A stretch of 64,000 nucleotides of DNA, taken from NCBI RefSeq assembly GCF_002159835.1, contig NZ_NFJL01000001.1, forward strand, positions 62,001 through 126,000, read 5' to 3'. Both the position numbers and the translations under genes were made by a program. The stretch is from Blautia sp. An249 (GTDB lineage: Bacteria > Bacillota > Clostridia > Lachnospirales > Lachnospiraceae). Shown here in pieces: positions 14,182-22,600 of the stretch; position 1 is the stretch's first letter; each line of letters starts with the position of its first letter. A model generated the notes under the pieces. The model ran no database searches. It was given only the letters and a program-made list of their open reading frames with translations, and had not been told where the DNA came from.

Positions 14182-15591
14182 TCAGGATTCCAGGGCTGCT
14201 TTTGCATTTTTAACAAAAAATACAGCGATGAGAAACAGAACCAGGGCGCCGGCAGTCATCCCCCAGAATGCGGTATTTAATCCGTGCATATTTGCTTCTG
14301 CGCCGGAAAGAGCAGCCGAATGTCCGGCTGTAAAAGTCATAATACCAACAAAAACGGCTGACCCGATGGCTCCCGCTATGGTACGCAGGGAGGTCAGAAG
14401 GGCGGTGCCGTCCGCCACAAGGGAGGGACGCAGATGGGAGGTTCCCCAGGTGATCAGGGGCATCATCAGGCATCCGATGGCAATGCAGCGGATGACATTG
14501 TAAAATGCAGCCAGGAAAAGCGGGGTATTCATAGTAATAAAGCCCATTCCCAGGTTGCTGATAACCAGAAAGGCAGCTCCTGCCACAAACAGAGTTTTCA
14601 TCCCCAGCTTATCAAAGATTTTTCCGGCGAAGGGGCTGACAATTGCCATAGCCAGAGAGCCCGGGAGGGTAGTCAGACCGGAAACCGTAGCTGAATACCC
14701 CATAACAGACTGGACGTACAGGGGCATAATCACGGAAGACCCCATCATAATGAAGTAAAGAAGCATACTTCCGATTACACTGAGGGTAAAATACCGGTTA
14801 TTGAGAATTCTCAGATCCAGGAAAGGCTCTGTAATTTTAAACTGGCGAAGGGCGAACAGGATGGAAGTCAGGATTCCAATTCCCAGCGGGAGCAGCACAA
14901 AGGGATGGGAGCCTCCGTAAGTTCCCAGATTGCCAATGCCAAGGGTAACGCCGCCAAAGGCGAAGATACTTAACAGGAAAGAGAGACTGTCGAATTTCTT
15001 CTGCCAGGTCTCCAGCACGTTATCGAAGATGCCCCAGGCGATGCAGAAGGCAATGACCATTACGAGCAATGCCAGAGCAAAGATGGCTCTCCAGTTTATG
15101 ACATCTACCAGGATGCCGGCCAGAGTAGGGGCAATGACCGGGGCCGCGCCGCAGGCCAGTCCATACCAGCCCATAACCGTGCCCTTTTTCTCTTCCGGAT
15201 AAATAGTAAGGATCACCACCTGAGCAATGGACATAAGAACGCCGTTTCCGCAGGCCTGCAGGATTCTTCCTGCCATCATGGTCAGAAAACTGCCGGAAAA
15301 CAGGCTGATTACAAGTCCTGCCATAAAGACAAAGATGCCTCCCAGATACAGTTTCCGGGTGGGAAGCCTGTGAATCAGAAAAGCAGTAAAAGGCATAATA
15401 ATTCCCATTGCCAGAGAATATCCGCTGGTGAGCCACTGGCCGGTAGACACGCTGATGGACAGATCCGCCGAGATAGGCGGCAAAGCAGTGGTCATGGCTG
15501 TGGAAAGCATGGAAGAAGCAATGGTAGAAACCAGGATGTTGAGAAAGATGAGAAATCTTTTTTTATCTGTCATTGATTTTGAAGCATTCAT
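14182..15591 (-). CDS. MFS drug transporter, DHA2 (EmrB/QacA) type, 14 TM
   Basis: A 469-residue major facilitator with hydrophobic segments throughout, motif TTALPPISADLSISVSTGQWLTSGY at the N-terminus, GRILQACGNGVLMSI (motif C region) and AGILVDVINWRAIFAL, as in proton-driven multidrug exporters. The start overlaps the MarR stop (ATGA), so the two are translationally coupled and the MarR protein is its likely repressor. Confidence 0.85.
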   Translation of the reverse strand: MNASKSMTDKKRFLIFLNILVSTIASSMLSTAMTTALPPISADLSISVSTGQWLTSGYSLAMGIIMPFTAFLIHRLPTRKLYLGGIFVFMAGLVISLFSGSFLTMMAGRILQACGNGVLMSIAQVVILTIYPEEKKGTVMGWYGLACGAAPVIAPTLAGILVDVINWRAIFALALLVMVIAFCIAWGIFDNVLETWQKKFDSLSFLLSIFAFGGVTLGIGNLGTYGGSHPFVLLPLGIGILTSILFALRQFKITEPFLDLRILNNRYFTLSVIGSMLLYFIMMGSSVIMPLYVQSVMGYSATVSGLTTLPGSLAMAIVSPFAGKIFDKLGMKTLFVAGAAFLVISNLGMGFITMNTPLFLAAFYNVIRCIAIGCLMMPLITWGTSHLRPSLVADGTALLTSLRTIAGAIGSAVFVGIMTFTAGHSAALSGAEANMHGLNTAFWGMTAGALVLFLIAVFFVKNAKAALES

Positions 15592-16028
15592 TTCGTTATC
15601 CCCCTCTGTTCATAATAATCTTTTATTTTCGTAAGAATCTGATATAACTGCTGTTTGTCATCCCCGGAAAGGGGATCAGTCAGTTCGTGATGTTCTTTCA
15701 GACGCAGGCTTCGTACCCGACGAACCTCTTCTTTTCCCTCTGAAGTAATAGAAAGGATATAGGTGCGCTTATCTTTCTCGGAAAGTCTCCTGGTAATGTA
15801 TCCTTTTTTCTCTAATTTACTTACCAGTTCACTGAGAGAAGGAGAGCGTATTTCCAGAATGGCAGCCAAGGCTTTCTGAGAGATGAAATCCACTCCGTCT
15901 AAGAGAAACAGACATTTATATTGCCCGGAGAAAGGATTCACATTCTGAGGAAAAGACTTTGCCAGTTGATTTAACTGACGGACAACCTGATAAAACAGCT
16001 CCGTCAATTCCTGATCGGTTGGATTCAA
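15588..16028 (-). CDS. MarR-family regulator of the MFS exporter
   Basis: A 146-residue winged-helix protein: ALAAILEIRSPSLSELVSKLEKKGYITRRLSEKDKRTYILSIT covers the recognition helix and wing with the family's D-x-R motif. The TTG at 16028 is 8 bases from AAAGGAG; a GTG at 16037 overlaps that site and is unlikely. It is co-transcribed with the exporter and preceded by two palindromes. Confidence 0.8.
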   Translation of the reverse strand: MNPTDQELTELFYQVVRQLNQLAKSFPQNVNPFSGQYKCLFLLDGVDFISQKALAAILEIRSPSLSELVSKLEKKGYITRRLSEKDKRTYILSITSEGKEEVRRVRSLRLKEHHELTDPLSGDDKQQLYQILTKIKDYYEQRGITK

Positions 16029-16054
16029 TGATGTCACTCCTTTATTATAAAATT

Positions 16055-16085
16055 AAGAGGTACCTCTTGTTTTTAGAGGTACCTC
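16055..16085. promoter_or_regulatory. two GAGGTACCTC palindromes, MarR operator
   Basis: AAGAGGTACCTCTT (16055-16068, perfect 14-bp) and GAGGTACCTC (16076-16085, perfect 10-bp) are centred 19 bases apart, just upstream of a minus-strand TATAAT and the MarR start. This supports autorepression of the marR-MFS operon. Confidence 0.65.
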
Positions 16086-16114
16086 CGAATAATACAATAA
16101 CTATACGGGGATTG

Positions 16115-17908
16115 TCAATCATAAATTTGTGACAGGATTCGTTCGGTCAGTTCTTTTGCCCGGTTCCCGGAAGCGTCGGAATCCGCCTGAATATTGGTGG
16201 CGAAATAGGAGACATTCCCCTGATTTTCCAGACAACCGACGAACCAGCCGCTGACTTCCTTCTGATCGATTTGCCCGGTGCCGGTTTTGCCGAAAAGACG
16301 CCCGCGGGAAGAGGAAGACAGGAACAGGGACTGCTTCACTGCGTTCACATTTTCAGCAGAAAAATGGAAATCATTATGATATAGTTTCTGCAGCAATTCC
16401 ACCTGTTCTGCGGGTGAAATTTTCAGAGAAGAGTCGGTCCAGTACAGATCCAGACGGCGGCTCATTTTCTGATTTCCGTATCCTATTTCATCCAGATAAT
16501 CCTGCACCTGCGAAGCCCCCAGAGCTTCATCAATTCTCTGAAAATACCAGTTGACGGAGTTTTTTATGGCGGAATTCAGATCCTGATCGGCCTCCCAGGC
16601 ATCTATGGGAAAGCTTTGGCCATCCCATGCCATCCGGGAATCTTCCGGAGTGATAATGCCCGATTCCAGCCCCAGAAGGGCGTCATAAATTTTGTAAGTG
16701 GAATAGGGGGAAGTCCTGGTGAGGGCAGCCTCCTGATTATAAATCTGCCAGAGGTCTTTTCCTTCATCATAGAGAACAAAGCATCCTTCATATCCTTCAA
16801 ACTCCCGGCTGAGATCCAGATAAGTAACTGTTTCCGGCGCTTTTTCAAAGGAATACCTGTCCTCTGAGGCGTCGGATGCGAAAACGGGAGAAATTCCCAC
16901 GGTAAAAGTCAGAGCCAGCAGACAGATAAAAGCGCCCAGAGTTCGTTGGCGGCGGGTACTTTTTCGGTAAGAGGCAATCTGAAGAATTCGCTGTTTTAAC
17001 TGTTTTTTGGCTGCACCCATGGGGACAGCCAAAAAAAGAGAAGGCTTTTGCAGACTTTCTGTAACCTGAAGGAGTGTGAAGCCATAAGCGGAATAATCGC
17101 ATTCCGGAAGCAGTTCCAGGACAGAAGCGTCACAGGCCAGTTCCCGTTCTCTTCGGAGCGTTTTCTGCATATACCAGACCAGGGGATTGAACCAGTATAA
17201 AATACAGGCTGCATTGGCCAGGCAGCTCATAAGGATGTCGTTGCTGCGGTAATGCTGCAGTTCATGAAGAAACATAAAGCGCATATCTTCAGCAGAAAAG
17301 TCCGAGATCATCCGGATGGGAAGATAAATACGGGGCCGGAAAAATCCGGCCAGAACAGGAGACGGCAGAAATGCCGTGCTGTAAACAGGAATTCTTCGCC
17401 GGATGTTCAGTTCGCTGAGGCAGCTTTCGCAGATATGCCTTACGTTCTCGTTTTGCAGCAAAAGGGCCGATTTGCGAATCCGTTGCAGCAAAAGCCAGGA
17501 GCGGAAAAAGGATAGGGAAAAAAAGAGGATTCCCAGTATCCAGACAATCAGTAAAAGGCAGCATATGGCAGAAGGAACCGGACGGCTGATGGAAACCGAA
17601 AAATCAGGAAGCTCATTGACGAAGAAGGCTGACGGAGTCCGTCCGGATGTCTGTCCTGCCGGAAGAAAAGCGGCAGAAGAGACTGCAGCTTTTTGGGGCA
17701 GCCAGGACCAGAGCCATGCAAAGTCTTCCCGCTTTAGAGGGAGAAAGGGAAGAAGAAACAGGAAAAAAAGAGGAAACCATAAGCGATACTGGGTACGGCT
17801 GGATAAAAGGTTTCTTCCCAGGTATTTGATCCCTGACAGAAGGCTAATGCACAGGCAGAGAAACAGATTACAGATTAAAAAATGGATTACAAAGGGCAGC
17901 AGATTAAT
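16115..17908 (-). CDS. BlaR1/MecR1-type sensor-protease with non-canonical start codon
   Basis: The continuous frame gives about 595-597 residues, the normal BlaR1 length. Residues 1-45 and 120-140 are hydrophobic helices. HELQH near residue 215 is the M56 zinc-protease site, and a further membrane segment lies near 330 (FICLLALTFTVGIS). The C-terminal beta-lactam sensor shows SxxK (STYK), YGN and KTGTG. No ATG, GTG or TTG exists before residue 140, so callers would truncate it. The start is ATT (17906-17908) or CTG (17900-17902, 8 bases after GGAGG), overlapping the blaI stop. Ligand binding would trigger cleavage of BlaI. Confidence 0.8.
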   Translation of the reverse strand: MNLLPFVIHFLICNLFLCLCISLLSGIKYLGRNLLSSRTQYRLWFPLFFLFLLPFLPLKREDFAWLWSWLPQKAAVSSAAFLPAGQTSGRTPSAFFVNELPDFSVSISRPVPSAICCLLLIVWILGILFFSLSFFRSWLLLQRIRKSALLLQNENVRHICESCLSELNIRRRIPVYSTAFLPSPVLAGFFRPRIYLPIRMISDFSAEDMRFMFLHELQHYRSNDILMSCLANAACILYWFNPLVWYMQKTLRRERELACDASVLELLPECDYSAYGFTLLQVTESLQKPSLFLAVPMGAAKKQLKQRILQIASYRKSTRRQRTLGAFICLLALTFTVGISPVFASDASEDRYSFEKAPETVTYLDLSREFEGYEGCFVLYDEGKDLWQIYNQEAALTRTSPYSTYKIYDALLGLESGIITPEDSRMAWDGQSFPIDAWEADQDLNSAIKNSVNWYFQRIDEALGASQVQDYLDEIGYGNQKMSRRLDLYWTDSSLKISPAEQVELLQKLYHNDFHFSAENVNAVKQSLFLSSSSRGRLFGKTGTGQIDQKEVSGWFVGCLENQGNVSYFATNIQADSDASGNRAKELTERILSQIYD

Positions 17909-18296
17909 CCCCTCCTTTCTCCCGGTGGTGACAGAGAAGGCCGCGGAGGGTTTCCAGCTCCGACGGGGAGAATGTTTCCTCCTCCAGGTACGAACATACC
18001 ATGGCAGTCAGATCTCCGCCATAATAGCGGTTCAGAAAGGAACTGCTCTTTTGCCGGAGGTATTCCTGTTCCTGAACCAGAGGAGTATAAACAAAAACCC
18101 GGCCCTGCTTTTCATAGGTAAGGGCTTTTTTTGACACCAGGCGTTTTAACATGGTCTGGATGGTTTTCGGACTCCAGTCCGTGACGGATACCAGCATTTC
18201 TGTTACCTGATTGGTGTTGATGGGAGCGTATTTCCAGATGATTTTCATCACTTCAAATTCTGCTTCTGAAATCTGCGGAAGCTTTTCTGGTTTCAT
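17904..18296 (-). CDS. blaI: BlaI/MecI-family repressor
   Basis: A 130-residue winged-helix repressor: ISEAEFEVMKIIWKYAPINTNQVTEML, WSPKTIQTMLKRLVSKKALTYEKQGRVFVYTPL, then a dimerisation helix pair. This is the BlaI/MecI/CopY pattern, including the cleavage-region surface. The ATG at 18296 is 7 bases from GGAGG; 18302 abuts it. It overlaps the blaR1 start, so the pair is co-translated. No beta-lactamase or PBP2a gene is adjacent; targets must lie elsewhere or be the pair itself. Confidence 0.85.
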   Translation of the reverse strand: MKPEKLPQISEAEFEVMKIIWKYAPINTNQVTEMLVSVTDWSPKTIQTMLKRLVSKKALTYEKQGRVFVYTPLVQEQEYLRQKSSSFLNRYYGGDLTAMVCSYLEEETFSPSELETLRGLLCHHREKGGD

Positions 18297-18312
18297 TTTC
18301 ATTCCTCCAATC

Positions 18313-18324
18313 TTACGATTGTAA
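18313..18324. promoter_or_regulatory. candidate BlaI operator
   Basis: TTACGATTGTAA is an inverted repeat (TTAC/GTAA) between the blaI -10 and its ribosome site, resembling the TAC-n-GTA dyads bound by BlaI/MecI proteins. Autoregulation is inferred. Confidence 0.45.
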
Positions 18325-18331
18325 TAGTTAT

Positions 18332-18360
18332 ATTATAAAGGCAGAACCCAAGGAAGTCAA
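18332..18360 (-). promoter_or_regulatory. promoter of blaI-blaR1
   Basis: On the minus strand TTGACT (18355-18360) and TATAAT (18332-18337) are 17 bases apart, with the BlaI dyad just downstream at the start point. Confidence 0.7.
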
Positions 18361-18378
18361 AGGGAAGACGAAGAAATC

Positions 18379-18407
18379 TTGAAACAAAAGGGCTGGGATG
18401 ATATATT
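18379..18407 (+). promoter_or_regulatory. promoter of ogt
   Basis: TTGAAA (18379-18384) and TATATT (18402-18407) with a 17-base spacer, divergent from the blaI promoter. Confidence 0.55.
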
Positions 18408-18442
18408 AGGATAAAAGGCGAAGGGAATTGGAGGTTTAAAAT

Positions 18443-18976
18443 ATGACGGCTGTTTATAAATATGCTTCTCCCCTTGGAGAAATTACCATAGCAGGCTCGG
18501 AAAAAGGAGTGACGGGGCTCTGGCTGGAAGGGCAGAAATATTTTGCAGAGACGCTGCCCGGGGACTGTACAGAGGAAATGCTGCCTGTTTTTAAACAGAC
18601 AAAAGAATGGCTGGATGTCTATTTCAGCGGAAGAGAGCCGGATTTTCTGCCTCCTTTGCAGCCGGAAGGATCTCCGTTCAGAAAGGCGGTCTGGAAGATC
18701 CTGTTGGAGATTCCTTATGGACAGACTATGACCTACGGAGAAATTGCAGAGAGAATGGCCCGGCAAATGGGTAAGACTTCCATGTCGGCTCAGGCAGTGG
18801 GAGGAGCAGTGGGGCATAATCCGATTTCCATTCTGATTCCCTGCCACAGGGTGGTGGGAACCAATGGAAGCTTAACCGGATATGCAGGAGGTATCCGGAA
18901 GAAAATACAATTACTTACTCTGGAGAAAGTGGATATGGAGCGATTCTTTATTCCCAAAAAGGGAACCGCTCTTTAA
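18443..18976 (+). CDS. ogt: methylated-DNA--protein-cysteine methyltransferase
   Basis: A 177-residue suicide DNA-repair enzyme that takes O6-alkyl groups from guanine. The active site IPCHRVVG is present (Cys near residue 134), preceded by the helix-turn-helix arginine-finger region (FRKAVWKILLEIPYGQTMTYGEIA) and followed by the YAGG substrate loop. Length is as in Ogt. It is divergent from blaI and starts a run of plus-strand housekeeping genes. Confidence 0.9.
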   Translation: MTAVYKYASPLGEITIAGSEKGVTGLWLEGQKYFAETLPGDCTEEMLPVFKQTKEWLDVYFSGREPDFLPPLQPEGSPFRKAVWKILLEIPYGQTMTYGEIAERMARQMGKTSMSAQAVGGAVGHNPISILIPCHRVVGTNGSLTGYAGGIRKKIQLLTLEKVDMERFFIPKKGTAL

Positions 18977-18999
18977 ACGAAAAGACAGGAGGAACGAAA

Positions 19000-20202
19000 A
19001 TGGCAGACGCAGTGGTAGTGCTGAAAAAAGGAGGGGGACGTTCTCTGAAAATGGGAGGTCTCTGGATTTACGATAACGAAGTGGCGCAGGTTATGGGAAG
19101 TTTTGAGGATGGAGATCTGGTTTTTGTCCGGGACTTTGACGGCTATCCTCTGGGAAGAGGATTTATCAACCGCAATTCCAGACTGCTGGTTCGGATGATG
19201 ACCCGCAATTCTCATCAGGAGATTGACGATGCCTTCCTTCGGATGCGGGTAAAAAATGCCTGGGAATATAGGAAAAAGGTGGTAGATACCAAAAGCTGCC
19301 GGCTCATTTTCGGAGAAGCGGATTTCCTTCCGGGGCTTGTAATCGATAAGTTTTCTGATGTGCTGGTAGTGGAATCCCTGGCTCTTGGAATTGATCGGAT
19401 GAAGATGAAAATCGTGGAGCTTCTCAAAGAGGTGCTGGCTGAGGACGGAATTGAGATTCGGGGCGTTTATGAAAGAAGCGATGCAAAAGTCCGGGAGCTG
19501 GAGGGAATGGAACGGTATAAGGGCTTTCTGGGAGAGCCTTTCGATACGAAAGTGGAAATAGAGGAAAACGGAGTCCGCTATCTGGTAGATGTAAAAGAAG
19601 GACAGAAGACGGGATTTTTCCTGGATCAGAAATATAACCGGAAAGCCATCGGAAGGCTCTGCAGGGGAGCAGAGGTTCTGGACTGTTTTACCCATACGGG
19701 ATCCTTTGCCTTAAATGCGGGACTTGCCGGGGCTTCTCATGTAATTGGTGTGGATGCTTCCCAGCTTGGCGTGGAGCAGGCAAGAGAGAATGCAGCTTTG
19801 AATCATCTGGAAGATCGAGTGGAATTTCTGTGTGCAGATGTGTTTGATTTGCTGCCTGAACTGGAACGGCAGGGGAAGAAATTCGATGTAGTGATTCTGG
19901 ATCCGCCGGCTTTTACCAAATCCAGAAATTCCATAAAGAAAGCAGTAAAAGGGTACCGGGAGATCAATCTGCGCGCCATGAAACTGGTAAAAGACGGAGG
20001 GTACCTGGCCACCTGTTCCTGTTCTCATTTCATGGACTACCAGCTTTTTACTCAGACTATCGGACAGGCAGCCAGAAATGTACATAAACGTCTGCGGCAG
20101 GTGGAGTACCGTACCCAGTCGCCGGATCATCCGATTCTGTGGGCGGCAGAGGAATCTTATTATCTGAAATTCTATATTTTCCAGGTATGCGGCGAATTCT
20201 AA
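19000..20202 (+). CDS. class I SAM-dependent rRNA methyltransferase, RlmI-like
   Basis: A 400-residue protein. It has an N-terminal PUA domain (residues 1-80, KGGGRSLKMGGLWIYDNEV), an EEHEHE-like middle domain and a Rossmann SAM-binding core: VLDCFTHTGSFALNAGLAGA (motif I), DVVILDPPAFTKS (DPPxF catalytic loop) and LATCSCSHFMD. This layout is that of RlmI, which makes m5C in 23S rRNA. Exact target inferred. It follows ogt by 23 bases with AGGAGG in between. Confidence 0.85.
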   Translation: MADAVVVLKKGGGRSLKMGGLWIYDNEVAQVMGSFEDGDLVFVRDFDGYPLGRGFINRNSRLLVRMMTRNSHQEIDDAFLRMRVKNAWEYRKKVVDTKSCRLIFGEADFLPGLVIDKFSDVLVVESLALGIDRMKMKIVELLKEVLAEDGIEIRGVYERSDAKVRELEGMERYKGFLGEPFDTKVEIEENGVRYLVDVKEGQKTGFFLDQKYNRKAIGRLCRGAEVLDCFTHTGSFALNAGLAGASHVIGVDASQLGVEQARENAALNHLEDRVEFLCADVFDLLPELERQGKKFDVVILDPPAFTKSRNSIKKAVKGYREINLRAMKLVKDGGYLATCSCSHFMDYQLFTQTIGQAARNVHKRLRQVEYRTQSPDHPILWAAEESYYLKFYIFQVCGEF

Positions 20203-20241
20203 CTATTAAAAAAGTTTTTAGATCTAAGAAAGGAGAACGAT

Positions 20242-20775
20242 ATGGAACTGCAGGAAGCATTACAGAAACGAAGGAGCGTTCGTTCCTATCAGAAACAGAA
20301 GGTAGAAGAAGAAAAGATTAAAAAGATGCTGGAGGCGGCGATTCTGGCTCCTTCCTGGAAAAACTCCCAGGTGACCAGGTATTATGTGGTAACGGGAGAG
20401 GAAATGCTGGAGAAAGTAAAGGAAACCCTGCCGGAATTTAACAGAAAAAATGTACAGGACGCACCGGTTCTGATTGTTTCGGCAATCATCCGGGATCGTT
20501 CCGGATTTGAAAGAGACGGGACGCCTTCCAACGAACTGGGAAACGGCTGGGGATATTATGACTGTGGAATGCAGAGTATGAATCTGCTGCTGGCGGCAAA
20601 AGAACAGGGACTGGATACGCTGGTGATGGGGATCCGGGATGCCGGAAAAATCGCAGAGCTTCTGGAGATTCCTAAAGAGCAGTCCGTAGTCAGTGTAATA
20701 GGCGTGGGCTACAGTCAGGCAGAGCCTGCTATGCCAAAGCGAAAAACGGTAGCAGACATTGCCAGGTTTTATTAA
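20242..20775 (+). CDS. nitroreductase-family protein
   Basis: A 177-residue FMN-dependent oxidoreductase: RRSVRSYQKQKVEEEKIKKML (FMN phosphate Arg-Arg-Ser-x-Arg), APSWKNSQ, a central YYDCGMQSMNLLLAAKEQGLDTLVMGI helix and VIGVGYSQAEP at the C-terminus. It reduces nitro groups, quinones or flavins with NAD(P)H. Strong ribosome site AAAGGAG; probably co-transcribed with the NUDIX gene. Confidence 0.85.
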   Translation: MELQEALQKRRSVRSYQKQKVEEEKIKKMLEAAILAPSWKNSQVTRYYVVTGEEMLEKVKETLPEFNRKNVQDAPVLIVSAIIRDRSGFERDGTPSNELGNGWGYYDCGMQSMNLLLAAKEQGLDTLVMGIRDAGKIAELLEIPKEQSVVSVIGVGYSQAEPAMPKRKTVADIARFY

Positions 20776-20789
20776 CAGGGAGGGCAGCT

Positions 20790-21257
20790 TTGAGCCAGGA
20801 TGAGAAACGAAAGCCAGATGCGGTCTGCTTTACGAATATGTGTATGGTATATGACGGGAAAGGCAGAATCCTTGCACTGGATAAAGAAAATGATACTTAT
20901 ACAGGAACCACCTTTCCCGGCGGACATGTGGAAAAAGGAGAAACCTTTCAGGAAGCCGTAATCCGGGAAGTTCGGGAAGAGACGGGACTTGAGATTGAAA
21001 ATCCTCAGTTATGCGGAGTTTATCACTGGATAAAATCGGGAGTTCATCAGGTTTTGTTTCTGTATAAGACCCAGGAGTATAAAGGGACATTGAGACGATC
21101 AGAAGAAGGGCCTGTTTACTGGATTGAGCGGGAAGCCTTTAAGAAGAAGGAGCTGGCCGGAGGAATGGAATATGTCCTGAAAATCATGGAATCCCCGCAG
21201 ATAAACGAATGCTATATGCGTCTGGAAAACGGAAAATATGTGGAAACCCTCTATTAG
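20790..21257 (+). CDS. NUDIX hydrolase (8-oxo-dGTP diphosphatase-like)
   Basis: A 155-residue MutT-type protein with the full Nudix box G-x5-E-x7-REVREETGLEI (about residues 44-66). It probably cleaves oxidised nucleotides. It starts at TTG (20790) after GGGAGGGC. The stop is 8 bases before a strong terminator, which ends the ogt-to-NUDIX series. Confidence 0.85.
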   Translation: MSQDEKRKPDAVCFTNMCMVYDGKGRILALDKENDTYTGTTFPGGHVEKGETFQEAVIREVREETGLEIENPQLCGVYHWIKSGVHQVLFLYKTQEYKGTLRRSEEGPVYWIEREAFKKKELAGGMEYVLKIMESPQINECYMRLENGKYVETLY

Positions 21258-21265
21258 GAGGCGCA

Positions 21266-21295
21266 AGCCGGCAGGAACAATTCTGCCGGCTTTTT
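21266..21295 (+). terminator. rho-independent terminator
   Basis: AGCCGGCAG and CTGCCGGCT form a 9-bp perfect stem with an 8-base loop followed by TTTTT. It lies between the convergent NUDIX and LacI genes. Confidence 0.85.
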
Positions 21296-22307
21296 ATGGA
21301 ATTAAATGCTTTTTGTAGCCGCAGGATTTCCGGATGGTCAGTTCCGGAGTCAGAAGAATTTCCTTTTTGGGAAAAGAAGCGTCTGAAAGCCGCTCAAATA
21401 AAAGTTCTGCCGCTATAGTTCCCATTTCGTAAGCAGATACGTCGATACAGGTCAGCGGAGAAAAGCAGATGGAGGCCCAGTCCGGCTCATAAAAAGAGAC
21501 AATAGCAATATCTTCCGGAACCCGTATATTATGGGAATGTAAATAGTTAAGGCAGCCCAGGGTCATAAGATTATTGCCGATAAAAATCGCAGTGGGAGGC
21601 GTCTCCAGTTTCAGCAAGTCCCGGGTGGCTCTGTAGGCAGACTCGGCGGAGAAATCACAGGCACAGATATAAGAGTCTTCAATGGGAAGACGGCCGTCTT
21701 TCAGTGCGTTTAAATATCCCTGCAGACGCATCTGCCCGGGATAGGTGTCCTGCTTACCGCTGATGGTAGCGATTTTTTTGTGGCCGTTTCGAATCAGGTG
21801 AGTGACAGCCCGGTAAGCTCCGTAGTGATCATCAATCCCCACAAAGTCCGCTTCCACACAGGAGCATTTCCGGCTGATCATCACGAAGGGAATGTCCTGA
21901 TAATTGATTTTCTTTAAACTGGGATCGTCTTCAGAAACCACAGAGATGACAAAGCCGTCGCACAGTCTGCCCCGGATTCCCTCCAGGTAGCTGTTTTGTT
22001 TCTCCAGGTTTTCATCAGTATTGCACAGAAGGAGACGGTACTTATGCTGGAGGCACACATCCTCCACACCTCTTGCAATATTGGTATAAAAAGGATTGCA
22101 TACATCCGGAATCACCAGTGCGATTTGATTGGTTTTTCCCCGGATCATACTCTGAGCCACAGTATTTGGCGTATACCCCAGCTCTTCAATTGCCTTTAAG
22201 ACTTTTATTCTGGTATTTTCAGAACCAAAATCAGACTCATTTAAAACTCTTGAAATCGTAGAGACGGACATCCCCACTTTATTTGCCACATCTTTTAAAG
22301 TAACCAT
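21294..22307 (-). CDS. LacI-family regulator of the downstream catabolic operon
   Basis: A 337-residue repressor: N-terminal VTLKDVANKVGMSVSTISRVLN (helix-turn-helix), a hinge helix region (LGYTPNTVAQSM), then a periplasmic-binding-protein-type effector domain (IALVIPDVCNPFYTNIARGVED). Divergent from the URO-D/NCS2/ABC operon, whose leader carries copies of one operator sequence. The effector is probably the imported substrate. Confidence 0.9.
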   Translation of the reverse strand: MVTLKDVANKVGMSVSTISRVLNESDFGSENTRIKVLKAIEELGYTPNTVAQSMIRGKTNQIALVIPDVCNPFYTNIARGVEDVCLQHKYRLLLCNTDENLEKQNSYLEGIRGRLCDGFVISVVSEDDPSLKKINYQDIPFVMISRKCSCVEADFVGIDDHYGAYRAVTHLIRNGHKKIATISGKQDTYPGQMRLQGYLNALKDGRLPIEDSYICACDFSAESAYRATRDLLKLETPPTAIFIGNNLMTLGCLNYLHSHNIRVPEDIAIVSFYEPDWASICFSPLTCIDVSAYEMGTIAAELLFERLSDASFPKKEILLTPELTIRKSCGYKKHLIP

Positions 22308-22338
22308 ATCGAATTGCTGTCCTCCTGTAAAATAAAAG

Positions 22339-22350
22339 TAATACGTTTTA
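22339..22350. promoter_or_regulatory. LacI-type operator O1
   Basis: TAATACGTTTTA, the inverted form of the TAAAACGTTATA boxes downstream with one change, located 32 bases upstream of the lacI-type start. Suggests autoregulation. Confidence 0.5.
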
Positions 22351-22422
22351 TCTCAGATGTTCTTCATTAAGTATAGACGATTTAAGGAAAAAAGAAAAGA
22401 CAGAGAAAAATAAATAAAGGGA

Positions 22423-22451
22423 TTGACAGAGAAAAAATAAAACGTTATACT
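22423..22451 (+). promoter_or_regulatory. main operon promoter with overlapping operator O2
   Basis: TTGACA (22423-22428) and TATACT (22446-22451) with a 17-base spacer. TAAAACGTTATA at 22438-22449 overlaps the spacer and -10, so bound repressor would block polymerase. Confidence 0.8.
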
Positions 22452-22566
22452 TAAAAAAGAAAAGATAATACTATTAAATATGAAATATTATCAGAAAACA
22501 ACAGGAAAATATGTATAAAATATACGAAAATAACCCTATAATGCGCGCGGATATAGGTTAAATAAG

Positions 22567-22578
22567 TAAAACGTTATA
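22567..22578. promoter_or_regulatory. LacI-type operator O3 in the leader
   Basis: TAAAACGTTATA again, identical to O2 and 129 bases downstream, next to the ribosome site of the first gene. It could act as a roadblock or a looping partner for O2. Confidence 0.65.
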
Positions 22579-22600
22579 TAAAGGAGGAGAGAAAGAACAC

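Noticed and set aside
17289-17564. Apparent frameshift in the blaR1 N-terminus
   Set aside because: The frame of the main blaR1 ORF is itself open through 17908 and encodes the expected helices; only the start codon is unusual.
17403-18134. 243-codon plus-strand open frame
   Set aside because: It is antisense to blaR1/blaI, has basic low-complexity composition (many Arg, Lys, Ser) and no ribosome site.
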